Below, one piece after another: positions 27,823-36,940 of a stretch of 58,767 bases of DNA; within the stretch, counting starts at the first letter, position 1, and each line of letters begins with the position of its first letter. The stretch comes from a virus, in the IMG/VR virus record IMGVR_UViG_3300036770_002992, positions 1 to 58,767 of that record, one strand, 5' to 3'. The notes under the pieces are model-generated. The model saw only the letters and a list, made by a program, of their open reading frames with translations, searched no databases and was not told where the DNA came from. The position numbers were made by a program, and so were the translations under genes.

Positions 27823-30800
27823 CTGATAAAACCCTTTAATGTAGTAGCGCCAGCAGCAGTTTCCCCAAAAATTGGGCGGCAATTAGTTCCTGGCTTCATT
27901 CTTGCAATTGCCTCTGCATACATAGTTGGAAAGATTACTATGGAAATAAGATCTTTATCTTCATTTGCGAGAACAGCGTTAGCCATTTTATCGCCCTTCT
28001 TAGTTTTCCTGGCTTCCATGTCTACAACGAAATATTCGTCTGGTCCAAGAACCATAGTCTTTGCCTTTAGAAATTGTACAAAAGAATTGCTAGATGAGTC
28101 AAGAGAATCTGGGGTTAGATAGGATAGAATCCTATTATCAGATATCAAGAAGATATACATCTTTCCTGGCTCAATTACTGTGTCTGCATTATGAAATACT
28201 CCGACGCTACCAGTCTTATCTACAATCTCGATGCGACTCCATCCGTCACCGCGCTTAATAGATTTGACCATAGCCATTACGATGAATGCTCCACTCTCAT
28301 CATATTCTTCTAGAGGCCTAAAGTATGACTCTACCCAACGTGGGATATTAGTAACAAACTCTGGAACATTGAGATATTCATATAGATATTCTCTTTCATT
28401 TCCAGACCTAGGGTTGTCGTCAAATGCCGCCGCACCAATTCTATTTAACGCTTCTACTGCACGACTATTTACCCCAGACCCCTTCTTTGTAGTAAATTCT
28501 AGGAACTCTTGGTATGAATAAAAAGGTCTCTTGGCAATAATCTTCTTAGAGATTCCCTGTGAAAGATATTTAATATTACCCAGACCAAATCTAATAGCGT
28601 CGCCCTCAAGTGTGAAGTCTTCCCCAGACTCATTGATATGAGGCAGACGAATCTTAATGTTCATTCTCTTGGCCTCAATTAGGTAATCGGTTCTCTTGTC
28701 TTTGTCCAGTTCATTCTTAAGAAGGGAGAACATAAACTCAGTCGGATAGTATCTTTTTAGCCACGCTGTCCAATAAGATAACGTAGAATAGGCAACAGCA
28801 TGACTCTTATTAAAGGAGTATCCAGCATGGGCCTCAAACATGTGCCAGAGTTTTTCTGCTGCTTCCTTAGAAATGTGCCGTGAAGCGCCAGAAATAAATT
28901 TATCTTTGAACTGGTCGAATTCTTTTGCATCTTTCTTCTTTCCAATAATCTTACGGACCTTATCGGCCTCTGTCATTGTCATGCCGCCCAAATATACACA
29001 CGCCTGCATGACTTGCTCTTGGTAAAGAATACACCCGTAAGTATCTTCTGTAAACTCTTTAAGAATTGGGTGGATATAAGATACCGCCTGACGCCCCTTC
29101 TTTCTTTTAATATAATCTGCACCAATCGTATTCATAGCGCCAGGACGTACTAGCGCATTAGAAGCAGCAAGTTCGTTAAGATTGCTCACACCCATTTTAA
29201 TAAGAAGGTTGGTGTACGGCGTCGCTTCTGCCTGAAACACCCCCTTAGTGAATCCAGCGCTTAGGTCTGCATAAACCTCTGGATCATCCATCGGGATCTT
29301 CTTAAGATCGATATTCACGCCCTTGCGCTCTTTGATATTATTTATCGTATCTTTTACAACAGTAAGAGTCTTTAGGCCGAGGGCATCAATTTTAATTAGA
29401 CCAATCTCCGCCGCCTGATCCATATCTACAGCCACAACGGGTATTCTATTGTCACTCTGAGAATCTTTTCTCGTTTCAATCGGTGCGTATGAAGATATAT
29501 CTGTCTTAGATGTAACGATCCCAGCAGCGTGCAAACCAGTACCACGAATTCTGCCACGGAGTCTGTCTGCGTACTCTACTACCTCTGGATACCTGTCCCT
29601 GAAGTCTTTGGCCCCTGGCGTACGGATAAATTCTTCCCATGTCTCAATACCCTTCAATGCTTTGTTTACCTCTGACAGGGGGATGTTAAAGGCTCTTGCA
29701 ACGTCCCTGACAACCCCCTTGTCCCTAAAAGTATTGAATGTTGCGATAGATGCAACATGCTTATACTCTTCAATTAGATAGTCTTTTACCTCTCCGCGAC
29801 GGCGGTCCTCGTAGTCAGTATCAATGTCTGGGAAGTCATTTCTATCTGGATTAATAAATCTGAAGAACAAAAGATTATGCTCTAGTGGGTCTACCTCAGT
29901 AATGCCTAGTGCATAACAAATAAGACTTCCTGCCGCCGATCCTCTTCCTGGTCCGACCAAAATTCCCTGACTCTTAGCCCAATTAATCATATTAGCGACT
30001 ACCAGGAAGTATGATGCAAAATTCTTAGTCTTAATAATATCCAACTCTTCTTTGGCACGCTCAAGATACTCTGGCTCAATAAGTTCTCTCTGCCTCAGAC
30101 CATCCATTACACGCTGCTTAAGTTCTGCGTCGGGATCTTTATGGCTTACAGGAAGTAGATCGACCCCAAATTTAATGTCATATTGTCCGATTTTTTCGCT
30201 AATCTCTACACTATTTTCATAGATATCTTCCCTATCAATTCCCTGAGCGAGCATTCTAGTCTTTACATCTTGGTATCCCATAAGCCAGATATCTAGATCC
30301 TTGAATGACATTTGTCTCTCACCATAAAGATAATCTAATCTTTCAATAAGATCTTTGATCTTTCGACTCTTATTGAAATCTGCGTCCCTGGCTATCTTGG
30401 GGTGTGTGCCTAGGATAAGCATGATTTCTTCTGCAATCCTATCTTCTGGAGAAGCAAAGTGGCAGTCCAATGTAACAACGGATTTAATGCTTAACTTGTC
30501 TGCAAGGTTAAGTAGTGAATGGTTTAGGTTGGCAGGATTGTGCGGCTGAATTTCCATATAGAAGTCATCCCCAAACGCATCCTTAAACCATTTAGCATAC
30601 TGCATGGCTGCCGCTTCATTATCATTTTCAATTGCCTTAGAAATCATTCCATTCATGCACCCAGAAAGGATAACTAGATCGGAGCCAAACTTCTCTAGCA
30701 TATCAAAGTCGGTGCGAGGCTTAATAAAAAACCCTTCCTCCCAGGCGTTTTCTGACAGTCTATTAATATTATTAAGGCCATTGTCATTCTTCGCCAAGAT

Positions 30801-31076
30801 AATAAGATGGTTATAGATCTGGTCATCTGGAGTTCTTTCTTTGCGTGATCGCTTATCAAGCCTATCGCTAGTGAAATACGCCTCTAGTCCAAGAATTGGC
30901 TTTACCCCGTGGTCATTACCAGCCTTAACCATTTCACGGTGGCTGCTTAAGGTACCGTGGTCCGTAATGCTAAGAGCCGACATACCAACCTCTGCCGCCC
31001 TCTTGACCAATTCTTCTGGTGATGAGTAGCCGTCTAGAAGTGAATAAAACGAATGTGAATGATGATTATGAAACAT
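27819..31076 (-). CDS. dnaE: DNA polymerase III alpha subunit (DnaE type)
   Basis: This encodes 1085 residues, close to bacterial DnaE (about 1150). The N-terminal PHP domain (NHHSHSFYSLLDG, then LSITDHGTLSS, GLEAYF and LDCHF) keeps its metal-binding histidines. The palm has DFPDIDTDYED at about 415 for two catalytic aspartates and KIDALGLK at about 563 for the third. A helix-hairpin-helix region and OB domain (IVMAMVKSIKRGDGW) follow. It copies the phage genome. No DnaQ-type proofreading subunit or clamp is seen in the window, so proofreading may rest on the PHP domain. Confidence 0.95.
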   Translation of the reverse strand: MFHNHHSHSFYSLLDGYSSPEELVKRAAEVGMSALSITDHGTLSSHREMVKAGNDHGVKPILGLEAYFTSDRLDKRSRKERTPDDQIYNHLIILAKNDNGLNNINRLSENAWEEGFFIKPRTDFDMLEKFGSDLVILSGCMNGMISKAIENDNEAAAMQYAKWFKDAFGDDFYMEIQPHNPANLNHSLLNLADKLSIKSVVTLDCHFASPEDRIAEEIMLILGTHPKIARDADFNKSRKIKDLIERLDYLYGERQMSFKDLDIWLMGYQDVKTRMLAQGIDREDIYENSVEISEKIGQYDIKFGVDLLPVSHKDPDAELKQRVMDGLRQRELIEPEYLERAKEELDIIKTKNFASYFLVVANMINWAKSQGILVGPGRGSAAGSLICYALGITEVDPLEHNLLFFRFINPDRNDFPDIDTDYEDRRRGEVKDYLIEEYKHVASIATFNTFRDKGVVRDVARAFNIPLSEVNKALKGIETWEEFIRTPGAKDFRDRYPEVVEYADRLRGRIRGTGLHAAGIVTSKTDISSYAPIETRKDSQSDNRIPVVAVDMDQAAEIGLIKIDALGLKTLTVVKDTINNIKERKGVNIDLKKIPMDDPEVYADLSAGFTKGVFQAEATPYTNLLIKMGVSNLNELAASNALVRPGAMNTIGADYIKRKKGRQAVSYIHPILKEFTEDTYGCILYQEQVMQACVYLGGMTMTEADKVRKIIGKKKDAKEFDQFKDKFISGASRHISKEAAEKLWHMFEAHAGYSFNKSHAVAYSTLSYWTAWLKRYYPTEFMFSLLKNELDKDKRTDYLIEAKRMNIKIRLPHINESGEDFTLEGDAIRFGLGNIKYLSQGISKKIIAKRPFYSYQEFLEFTTKKGSGVNSRAVEALNRIGAAAFDDNPRSGNEREYLYEYLNVPEFVTNIPRWVESYFRPLEEYDESGAFIVMAMVKSIKRGDGWSRIEIVDKTGSVGVFHNADTVIEPGKMYIFLISDNRILSYLTPDSLDSSSNSFVQFLKAKTMVLGPDEYFVVDMEARKTKKGDKMANAVLANEDKDLISIVIFPTMYAEAIARMKPGTNCRPIFGETAAGATTLKGFIR

Positions 31077-31090
31077 TAGTCTCCAATAAA

Positions 31091-31127
31091 TGAGTAAGCA
31101 GTAGGAGTATATCCTACTGCCGACTCA
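31091..31127 (-). terminator. Long hairpin between ssb and dnaE
   Basis: GCAGTAGGA (31098-31106) pairs perfectly with TCCTACTGC (31112-31120) around a five-base loop. TGAGT (31091-31095) pairs with ACTCA (31123-31127) beyond a small internal loop. It lies between the stop of the ssDNA-binding gene and the start of dnaE. Only a weak T-rich stretch follows, so it may be a partial terminator lowering dnaE expression, or an mRNA-stability element. Confidence 0.6.
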
Positions 31128-31141
31128 ACGATCAAGGTTAT

Positions 31142-31795
31142 TTACCAATCAACTGATGTGCTTGAACTAGTGTCTACATCTAGCCCCATGTAAAATGCTT
31201 CCTGGTCTGGGTAGGATACCTGGCGAACTGCCACCTTTTCTAGATCGAATGGGTCTACGCCTGTCCAGTCAAACTTCTCTGTGTCTGGTGCCAGCGGGAT
31301 GAGGGTATAACTTGTCTGAGTACCCGTCCCCGACCTCTTAAGACGCCATTGAAGGTTGCTGATTGACTGAGTATCACCAGCATATTCGATGAGAATATTG
31401 GTGGCGGGAGACTTCTGCCCTACGCCCTGCGACCATACAGCAACGTACTGCTCTGTGCCATCGTCAACAAGGACGTTTGTGTAGAAGCGCAGCCGTGCCT
31501 TCCAGCCAGCCTTTGGGTCCTTACGATGCATCTCGCATCCAAAGCAACGGCCCTCATCATCTAAACTGCATAGACCCTTACGACGGTAATCCTTTGGATT
31601 AGTATGCTCTGCTACAACAATAGCAAGCCCACGGTTCTTATCATAATTTGGTGAATCGGGATCTAGTTCATTAACAAAACGAATCTTAACGCTCTGGCCG
31701 TCTTCCAACTTAAGCCAGCGTGCGCGTGCGCCTTCTTCTACCTGGGGGCGCTCCATCTTACTCTTGATATTCTTTAAACCTGTAATAACTGACAT
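31142..31795 (-). CDS. ssb: gp32-like single-stranded DNA-binding protein
   Basis: This encodes 217 residues. ARWLKLEDGQSVKIRFVNE starts an OB-fold-like core. CSLDDEGRCFGCEMH is a zinc-binding loop like that of T4 gp32-type proteins. FYTNVLVDDGTEQYVAVWSQ and the late strands complete the barrel. The C-terminus is Ser/Asp-rich and ends in DW, which may recruit partners. It sits next to the polymerase and has a promoter upstream (31844-31872). Zinc-loop SSBs are typical of T4-like and actinophages. Confidence 0.78.
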   Translation of the reverse strand: MSVITGLKNIKSKMERPQVEEGARARWLKLEDGQSVKIRFVNELDPDSPNYDKNRGLAIVVAEHTNPKDYRRKGLCSLDDEGRCFGCEMHRKDPKAGWKARLRFYTNVLVDDGTEQYVAVWSQGVGQKSPATNILIEYAGDTQSISNLQWRLKRSGTGTQTSYTLIPLAPDTEKFDWTGVDPFDLEKVAVRQVSYPDQEAFYMGLDVDTSSSTSVDW

Positions 31796-31843
31796 ATTAT
31801 TTCTCCTAAAAGTATTTGACCCTATAAATGGGCCGATTCATAT

Positions 31844-31872
31844 ATTATACCGCTAAAACTAAAGTATTTCCA
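31844..31872 (-). promoter_or_regulatory. Sigma70-like promoter for the ssDNA-binding gene
   Basis: On the minus strand, -35 TGGAAA (31872-31867), a 17-nt spacer and -10 TATAAT (31849-31844), with AGGAG just before the start at 31795. The -10 core GGTATAATA recurs in other gaps of this genome. Confidence 0.5.
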
Positions 31873-32795
31873 GAATATTTATTAAATAAATCTTTCATTT
31901 CCTGGTCAGATAGATCTCCAACATCCTTTGCCCCTGTAAGAGATACTACCTCTATGATCTTATTCTTCACGCCGCCAACTATTCTATCTACCATTTTCTT
32001 GCCAGCATCATCGGCGTCGGGGCAAACAATAATACTCTTTGCGTACTGCTGTAGTAAATGAATTTGAGTCCTACTTACGGTCGCACCAAGAGTTGCTACA
32101 GCGCTAAATCCAGCCTGGTTTAATCTAATAACATCGAATGATGATTCGACCACAATAATAGATGATCTCTTCACTTTATTTAGATTGAATAAAACCTTGC
32201 TTTTAGGAAGTCCAACACTATTCTTAAAGGACTTTCCCTCTATCGATCTAGCAACGAAACCAAGGCACCTGCTGAATTCATCGAATACGGGGACAACAAC
32301 CATTTCCTGTTTATCTGAATAACCTAGTTTAAAATTAATGAATGACTCGTCAAGGATGTTCCTTGAATAAAAATACTCTTTAGCCTTCTGACTATTTATC
32401 AGGTTATTGTGCAATCTTTCAATAGTTTCTATGTCAAACTCTGGATGATCTAGCGATGTATCTATCGCTTCTTCCACCACACGCTCAATGTCTACTGAGT
32501 CCCGTCTGGAATGTATAAGTCGGCTAGCCTCAAAGTAGTTTCTGCTTGTTGTTTTCATCACCATGTCTATAATAGACCCTGACTCCCCACATGAAAAACA
32601 AATAAACATTCCATTATTCTTATCTATTTCACAAGCGGGGGTATGAATATTATAGTGAAACGGGCAGAACAAAAGAAAGTGTGTATCGATTTCTCCACCG
32701 ATCTTTACGTCACAGGACTGAAGAATCGATGCTATTTGTCCTGATGTGTAGTATTCATCGGGATGAGATTGTTTCCGCTTACCGCTAGATAGCAT
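31845..32795 (-). CDS. dnaG: DnaG-type DNA primase
   Basis: This encodes 316 residues. The CHC2-type zinc finger has C44, H47, C66 and C69. A Toprim-like catalytic core carries VVESSFDVIRLNQAG (the Glu motif) and CPDADDAGKK (the DxD motif). It is shorter than host DnaG (about 600) and lacks a C-terminal helicase-binding domain. It makes RNA primers for lagging-strand synthesis. The start overlaps the upstream gene by 64 bases, as no later Met precedes the zinc finger. Confidence 0.9.
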   Translation of the reverse strand: MLSSGKRKQSHPDEYYTSGQIASILQSCDVKIGGEIDTHFLLFCPFHYNIHTPACEIDKNNGMFICFSCGESGSIIDMVMKTTSRNYFEASRLIHSRRDSVDIERVVEEAIDTSLDHPEFDIETIERLHNNLINSQKAKEYFYSRNILDESFINFKLGYSDKQEMVVVPVFDEFSRCLGFVARSIEGKSFKNSVGLPKSKVLFNLNKVKRSSIIVVESSFDVIRLNQAGFSAVATLGATVSRTQIHLLQQYAKSIIVCPDADDAGKKMVDRIVGGVKNKIIEVVSLTGAKDVGDLSDQEMKDLFNKYSGNTLVLAV

Positions 32796-33034
32796 TGTGC
32801 TTTAGCCCTTCCAACATATACTCCATAAATTGTCAACAAGAACGTGTACTTGTCCTCTTTATATTTTAGGCTAAACGCTGGGTCTACGTCAAGGTGTGGG
32901 ACATAACCATTTGATCTCATCATATCTATAAGAATAGTTTCATATCTTTGCCTAATCTTAGGAATGGCTGCATCATCTTCAATGAGACCATCTATATGAA
33001 ATTCTTTTATTCTTTTGTGCCCTACAAATGACAT
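32732..33034 (-). CDS. Conserved actinophage-type protein near primase
   Basis: This encodes 100 residues. RQRYETILIDMMRSNGYVPH, then LDVDPAFSLKYKEDKYTFLL and IYGVYVGRAKAQCY, resembles a small protein I know from actinophages, function unknown. The primase start lies in its last fifth. Confidence 0.65.
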   Translation of the reverse strand: MSFVGHKRIKEFHIDGLIEDDAAIPKIRQRYETILIDMMRSNGYVPHLDVDPAFSLKYKEDKYTFLLTIYGVYVGRAKAQCYLAVSGNNLIPMNTTHQDK

Positions 33035-33057
33035 AAATATATTATACCGTTTGTTGA

Positions 33058-34281
33058 CTATTCAATTGGATCTAATATTTCCTTAAATGTTCCTTTATCA
33101 AAGTCAACCTCCAAGTAGAAGTCTCCCATAAATCCATGCCTATTCTTACGAAAGGCTGTTTCTAGAATATCTGAATTAGCCTTCCTCCCCATAGCCAAAA
33201 CCCAATCTGCATCATATGCAATTTGTCGTGACCAGGCAACCTGCCCAAGTTGTGGGACAGATTCTAGATCTGTAGAATCATCTGGTGTGGCAGACGCAAT
33301 TGCAAGAATTGGTAATTGCTGAGAGATAGCGAGAAGTTTAAGTTCTCTGGATAGGTTCTTGATCTTCACCGTTTCATTGTTAGACGTTCCAGAATTATCG
33401 GTCATCAACTGCAGATAATCTACAATAACAATATCTGGCTGGTATTGATCAATCTTCGATGCAATAAGATTCGGAGTCATTTCCGCCCCTGTATCATTAG
33501 ACACGATCTTAAAGGGTGGCTTATTTCCTAAGGCTTTTTCCGCCCACAATTTAAACTCATTATCGCTTACTCGCCCTGCGCTAAGAGCGCGGTGGCTAAA
33601 AAATCCATCACCGATAATAGTAAAAATTCTATTACGAACCTCATATTCAGTCATCTCAAGACTGATAACCATAGGCTTGTATCCATGCTTCCAGGCTTGG
33701 ACTGCAAAGTAAAGCGCTAGCCAACTCTTACCGATAGCGGGATAAGCAAGAAGAATCCCTAATTGCCCCTTGGCAATGCCCATGGGAAGGCACACATCAA
33801 ACGATGCAATATCGGTTTTAATACCGACCTCACCATTCTCCGCAGACTTTCTCGTCTTCTCAAAATACGCCAAAGCATTTTCTACGTCTGTTACGTCGAT
33901 ATCCCTAACCTTTGCCCCAATGCGAGCCATCTTTGCGACATCTTTAGATAATTCTTGCAAAGCCTTTGTTGTCTCTTTTTCATTCACCATCTGGGCGGTC
34001 TTACGCAAAGATAGCCTAATGGATTCATCAAGGTACGCCTGACGCAATTTATCCATATGATAAACGGTCGGCCCAGATTCTACTGGGTCAAAGTCGCGGA
34101 AGCGGGTAGCAATAAGATCGCCATCGGGAATCTCTCTGGTCTGATCGTAATAATCCTTAATAAATAGCCAAATATCTGAACAATCCTTAATAAGTTCATC
34201 GGCATTATTGTCGAATAGGACATGAATATCCTTGTTTTTACATACCGATGAGATTACCTCTACTTCTTCAAGATATGCCAT
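33058..34281 (-). CDS. dnaB: DnaB-like replicative helicase
   Basis: This encodes 407 residues. Walker A is AYPAIGKSW (about 180, with Ala in place of the first Gly) and Walker B PDIVIVDYLQLM (about 280). SREL-KLLAISQQLPIL matches motif H3-like strands, and the arginine finger region AYDADWVLAMGRK lies late. It unwinds DNA at the fork as a hexamer. It belongs to the helicase/primase/polymerase block. The N-terminal part is short for host DnaB. Confidence 0.9.
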   Translation of the reverse strand: MAYLEEVEVISSVCKNKDIHVLFDNNADELIKDCSDIWLFIKDYYDQTREIPDGDLIATRFRDFDPVESGPTVYHMDKLRQAYLDESIRLSLRKTAQMVNEKETTKALQELSKDVAKMARIGAKVRDIDVTDVENALAYFEKTRKSAENGEVGIKTDIASFDVCLPMGIAKGQLGILLAYPAIGKSWLALYFAVQAWKHGYKPMVISLEMTEYEVRNRIFTIIGDGFFSHRALSAGRVSDNEFKLWAEKALGNKPPFKIVSNDTGAEMTPNLIASKIDQYQPDIVIVDYLQLMTDNSGTSNNETVKIKNLSRELKLLAISQQLPILAIASATPDDSTDLESVPQLGQVAWSRQIAYDADWVLAMGRKANSDILETAFRKNRHGFMGDFYLEVDFDKGTFKEILDPIE

Positions 34282-34606
34282 TTAGATACTCCGCTCTTAG
34301 TTGACGAGTCTTTGTTCTTGCCGCTGCCCTGATTTTATCATCCTTTTCTGAGGCAAGTCTAGACAAATGTATACTGGAAAAATTATTGTAGAACCATGGT
34401 AACGAGTGGCCTTCACGATTGGTCTTAAAGTAATAGATAAGAGTTTTTGATACTCCATCTCTACCAAAATCTTCAACTAGTGAGGACATTCCCCACTTCT
34501 CCTTATATTTGTTAATAATTGGAGGTTGGCTGTATCTTTCCCAATAAAGTTGAGCATACTCTGATAGTAGTGAGTATGCGTCCTTGTCATTCTTATTTGC
34601 TGCCAC
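34268..34606 (-). CDS. Helicase-adjacent protein, possible loader
   Basis: This encodes 112 residues, mostly helical (LLSEYAQLYWERYSQPPI, NKYKEKWGMSSLVEDFG) with a basic C-terminus (RAAARTKTRQLRAEYL). It overlaps the helicase start by 14 bases. In other phages loaders sit here, so a helicase-loading role is possible but not shown by motifs. Confidence 0.6.
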   Translation of the reverse strand: MAANKNDKDAYSLLSEYAQLYWERYSQPPIINKYKEKWGMSSLVEDFGRDGVSKTLIYYFKTNREGHSLPWFYNNFSSIHLSRLASEKDDKIRAAARTKTRQLRAEYLNGIS

Positions 34607-34811
34607 TTAGATCTGCCTCAATCTCTTGAACGCGACGAATAAGTTGCTCCTCTACAAAATCATAAACCCTGTCCATAGCCTGAGCGACCGTTTCAGTATT
34701 TCGAACGTAGTCTTCTACACCCAGGTCCACATGGATGTTCTCGTAGTTACCTAAATTTCTTACGAACTTCAGGCCCACCTTCACCCGCGTCGGACTCATC
34801 TCCTGGCTCAT
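34593..34811 (-). CDS. Small phage protein
   Basis: This encodes 72 residues from ATG 34811, with TGGAG six bases upstream. VGLKFVRNLGNYENIHVDLG forms strands and a helical half (AQAMDRVYDFVEEQLIRRV) follows. The layout resembles proteins I know in actinophages. Function unknown. It overlaps both neighbours. Confidence 0.65.
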   Translation of the reverse strand: MSQEMSPTRVKVGLKFVRNLGNYENIHVDLGVEDYVRNTETVAQAMDRVYDFVEEQLIRRVQEIEADLSGSK

Positions 34812-35058
34812 CAAATGTCTCCAATACACTAGTAAATCCAATCGGGTTAGGCCTATCATCCTCTGGCTCACCCAAATATTTTGCTAAATCGTACCATGCT
34901 TTTGCCACCTTAATCAATGCTTCTGAGTCTTCTGAATCTTTTGCGACATTTCCTGCACGCATTAATGTCAAGCAGCAAGCAAGCAGGGTGCTTTCCGTAG
35001 ATATTGTCTCTCCGATAAATTCAATTAATTTATCTTCTTCAGTTTTCTTTTTGCCCAT
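34747..35058 (-). CDS. Phage protein of unknown function
   Basis: This encodes 103 residues from ATG 35058, overlapping the upstream stop (TAATG). A helical N-terminal two-thirds (DKLIEFIGETISTES, LLACCLTLMRAGNVA) is followed by an acidic Gly/Glu tail. A frame from 35079 would overlap further without benefit. Function unknown. Confidence 0.65.
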   Translation of the reverse strand: MGKKKTEEDKLIEFIGETISTESTLLACCLTLMRAGNVAKDSEDSEALIKVAKAWYDLAKYLGEPEDDRPNPIGFTSVLETFDEPGDESDAGEGGPEVRKKFR

Positions 35059-35591
35059 TAAAAATCTACCGTCCTCCACACAGGAATATATTCTCCGCTT
35101 TCTGTTTGAACGTAAAGAACGTCCCTGCGTCCAAGTCTAGCATCTACTTCTTCCTTTGTAACTGTCCTGTGAAGAGGGGTTATAGCACCATCTTTTCTTG
35201 GACGACCGTAATGAACATTAGCAAAATAATCTTGAATATCTAAGACATCATCTTCATTAAAATAAAATTTACCATTAGGTCCAGATTGTTGTGGTCGTTT
35301 AATATCTCCAGCAGTTATTGCGATTCTTATTCTTTCTGGATGACGGCTTACCATTTTTGCTACTTCATTAATAAGATACGCCTTCTTTGCGTGCTTTTTC
35401 ATAGTTTTATATGGATATCTAATCATTTTGTCTTGAACAAAATTCCATGTAGTGACAACATCTGCCGGAATATTAATATGAATGATATGGTGAAGTTCGC
35501 CGTTAATAAATATTTTTCGTCGGCGCTTAGGGGTTTTTAGTACCCCATATCTCTTCCCATCAGATACAGAGTTTCTTTCTTCATTATCCAT
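35058..35591 (-). CDS. MerR/HTH-like DNA-binding protein
   Basis: This encodes 177 residues. KKAYLINEVAKMVSRHPERI, then IAITAGDIKRPQ and GKFYFNEDDVLDIQDYF, reads as a MerR-type winged helix-turn-helix. The N-terminus is basic (KRRRKIFINGEL). It could regulate transcription or bind DNA in replication. The exact family is uncertain. Confidence 0.68.
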   Translation of the reverse strand: MDNEERNSVSDGKRYGVLKTPKRRRKIFINGELHHIIHINIPADVVTTWNFVQDKMIRYPYKTMKKHAKKAYLINEVAKMVSRHPERIRIAITAGDIKRPQQSGPNGKFYFNEDDVLDIQDYFANVHYGRPRKDGAITPLHRTVTKEEVDARLGRRDVLYVQTESGEYIPVWRTVDF

Positions 35592-35728
35592 CTTCCGAAG
35601 CCTCCATACTTTTCAGGGTACCTAAGTGGCCATCTTTTACCACAACGTAAACAGTATAACTCAACATGGATGTCAGACCCTAAAGTTCGGTCTACCATCA
35701 CCTTACCATCACACTTTTTGCACAACAT
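35537..35728 (-). CDS. Small zinc-ribbon protein
   Basis: This encodes 63 residues. CKKCDGK and CLRCGKRW form a classic two-CxxC zinc ribbon with short strands between (MVDRTLGSDIHVELY). It overlaps the next gene by 55 bases. Function unknown. Confidence 0.72.
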   Translation of the reverse strand: MLCKKCDGKVMVDRTLGSDIHVELYCLRCGKRWPLRYPEKYGGFGRWIMKKETLYLMGRDMGY

Positions 35729-36492
35729 TATGCAGTAAAGACCTTTCCGTCCACCACACAGGTATAGTCATGAATTTGAATCAACTGCATATGAGGATAA
35801 TCATTTACTACATGGGCAACGGCAAACCCTGCCTGCCAGTTCTTTTGAATTGAATAATCCATTTGATCTTCATCGCATAGATGACCAATTTCATAGCCTC
35901 TTAGTTCCTGACCGCTTAGATTGTATGTCTGAAAATACGCTCCCATACGATGCGAGTGGCCGCGTACAAGAGAAACGCCCCAATTATTAACATCATTACG
36001 AACCGATTCTCCAGAATGCTTTGAGATTGATTCCCCATGGTGTCCATACATATCTCCAAATCTTTTTACTGGAGGATCTTGATACAAGTGCCATTCAAAT
36101 CCCACTTTTGAGTATTCATAGAGGGAGTCTGGTGTTACTACATCTAGAAAGGCGGGTGCCTTTTTTGATAGATAGTCCCCGTGACGAGTCCAACCATGAT
36201 TCCCGTCATGAAAATGGCAATCAGCCTTCGGTACGATAGCCCTGATGTCTTGAAGAAATTTTCGTGTCCCATCTACGCCTCCATCATTAATTGATACCGA
36301 CATTTCTGCAGGCTTATCAGCAGCCCAGCGGCTAGTAGAATCAGCATCGTCAATATCCCCTAGTAAATCTACGGCATCTGGTTTCATCCATTTCATGACC
36401 TTAAGGAAAAGTTCTACCTTTCGTGGGTCATGACGAGGGAAATGTACATCTGAAACCATCATCCACTTAAGATCATTTTTTGCCTGTGTCAT
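35728..36492 (-). CDS. Calcineurin-like metallophosphoesterase
   Basis: This encodes 254 residues. The metal-binding series is complete: SDVHFPRHD (DxH), LLGDIDDAD (GDxxD), HFHDGNHGW (GNH) and LVRGHSHR (GHxH). Such enzymes cut phosphodiesters, for example in DNA repair (SbcD/Mre11) or nucleotide turnover. The substrate here is unknown. It lies between zinc-ribbon and HNH genes in the replication block. Confidence 0.88.
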   Translation of the reverse strand: MTQAKNDLKWMMVSDVHFPRHDPRKVELFLKVMKWMKPDAVDLLGDIDDADSTSRWAADKPAEMSVSINDGGVDGTRKFLQDIRAIVPKADCHFHDGNHGWTRHGDYLSKKAPAFLDVVTPDSLYEYSKVGFEWHLYQDPPVKRFGDMYGHHGESISKHSGESVRNDVNNWGVSLVRGHSHRMGAYFQTYNLSGQELRGYEIGHLCDEDQMDYSIQKNWQAGFAVAHVVNDYPHMQLIQIHDYTCVVDGKVFTA

Positions 36493-36937
36493 TATTCGCC
36501 TTTCGTCGGCATATTCTTGAGCAAAAATCCCATAAATGTTCTTTAATTACGGGAACGGTGTAAATCTTACCACACCAGCCACAAGTCTTGTCAACCTTTA
36601 TGGCTTTACATGCGGACCTACATTTTACTCTGTTCTTCATTATTGATGGAGATCCATAAAAATCCATCGAACAATACTTACATGTCTTTTTAATCCAAGA
36701 TGAATTAAGTTTATACATAGAAACAGTTTTCATGCCGTGCGCTTTATCATGTTCTTGGCGGTGGCATACAAAAAGGTTTTCTAACCTATTATCTGTTTTT
36801 ATTTCATTTATATGATGGACAGATTCATAGTCTTTTAACTTTCGACCCAAATATTTTTCCATTACCAATATGTGTTCATAATACAGGCCACGAATGGACT
36901 TTGGGTGGTCGGAAGGTATTAAATTATATCCAGCCAT
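36473..36937 (-). CDS. HNH homing-type endonuclease
   Basis: This encodes 154 residues. ESVHHINEIKTDNRLENLFV is the HNH core (His-His, Asn, Asn), with HRQEHDKAH adding the last His. The C-terminal part has zinc-finger pairs CKYC, CGWCG and CSRIC for DNA binding. Free-standing HNH genes of this type are mobile in phages. It overlaps the phosphoesterase start by 20 bases, suggesting insertion with little damage. Confidence 0.85.
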   Translation of the reverse strand: MAGYNLIPSDHPKSIRGLYYEHILVMEKYLGRKLKDYESVHHINEIKTDNRLENLFVCHRQEHDKAHGMKTVSMYKLNSSWIKKTCKYCSMDFYGSPSIMKNRVKCRSACKAIKVDKTCGWCGKIYTVPVIKEHLWDFCSRICRRKANNDTGKK

Positions 36938-36940
36938 TAA

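Noticed and set aside
34747-35079. Start of the 34747 gene at 35079
   Set aside because: It would overlap the upstream gene by 22 bases; ATG 35058 forms TAATG with its stop.
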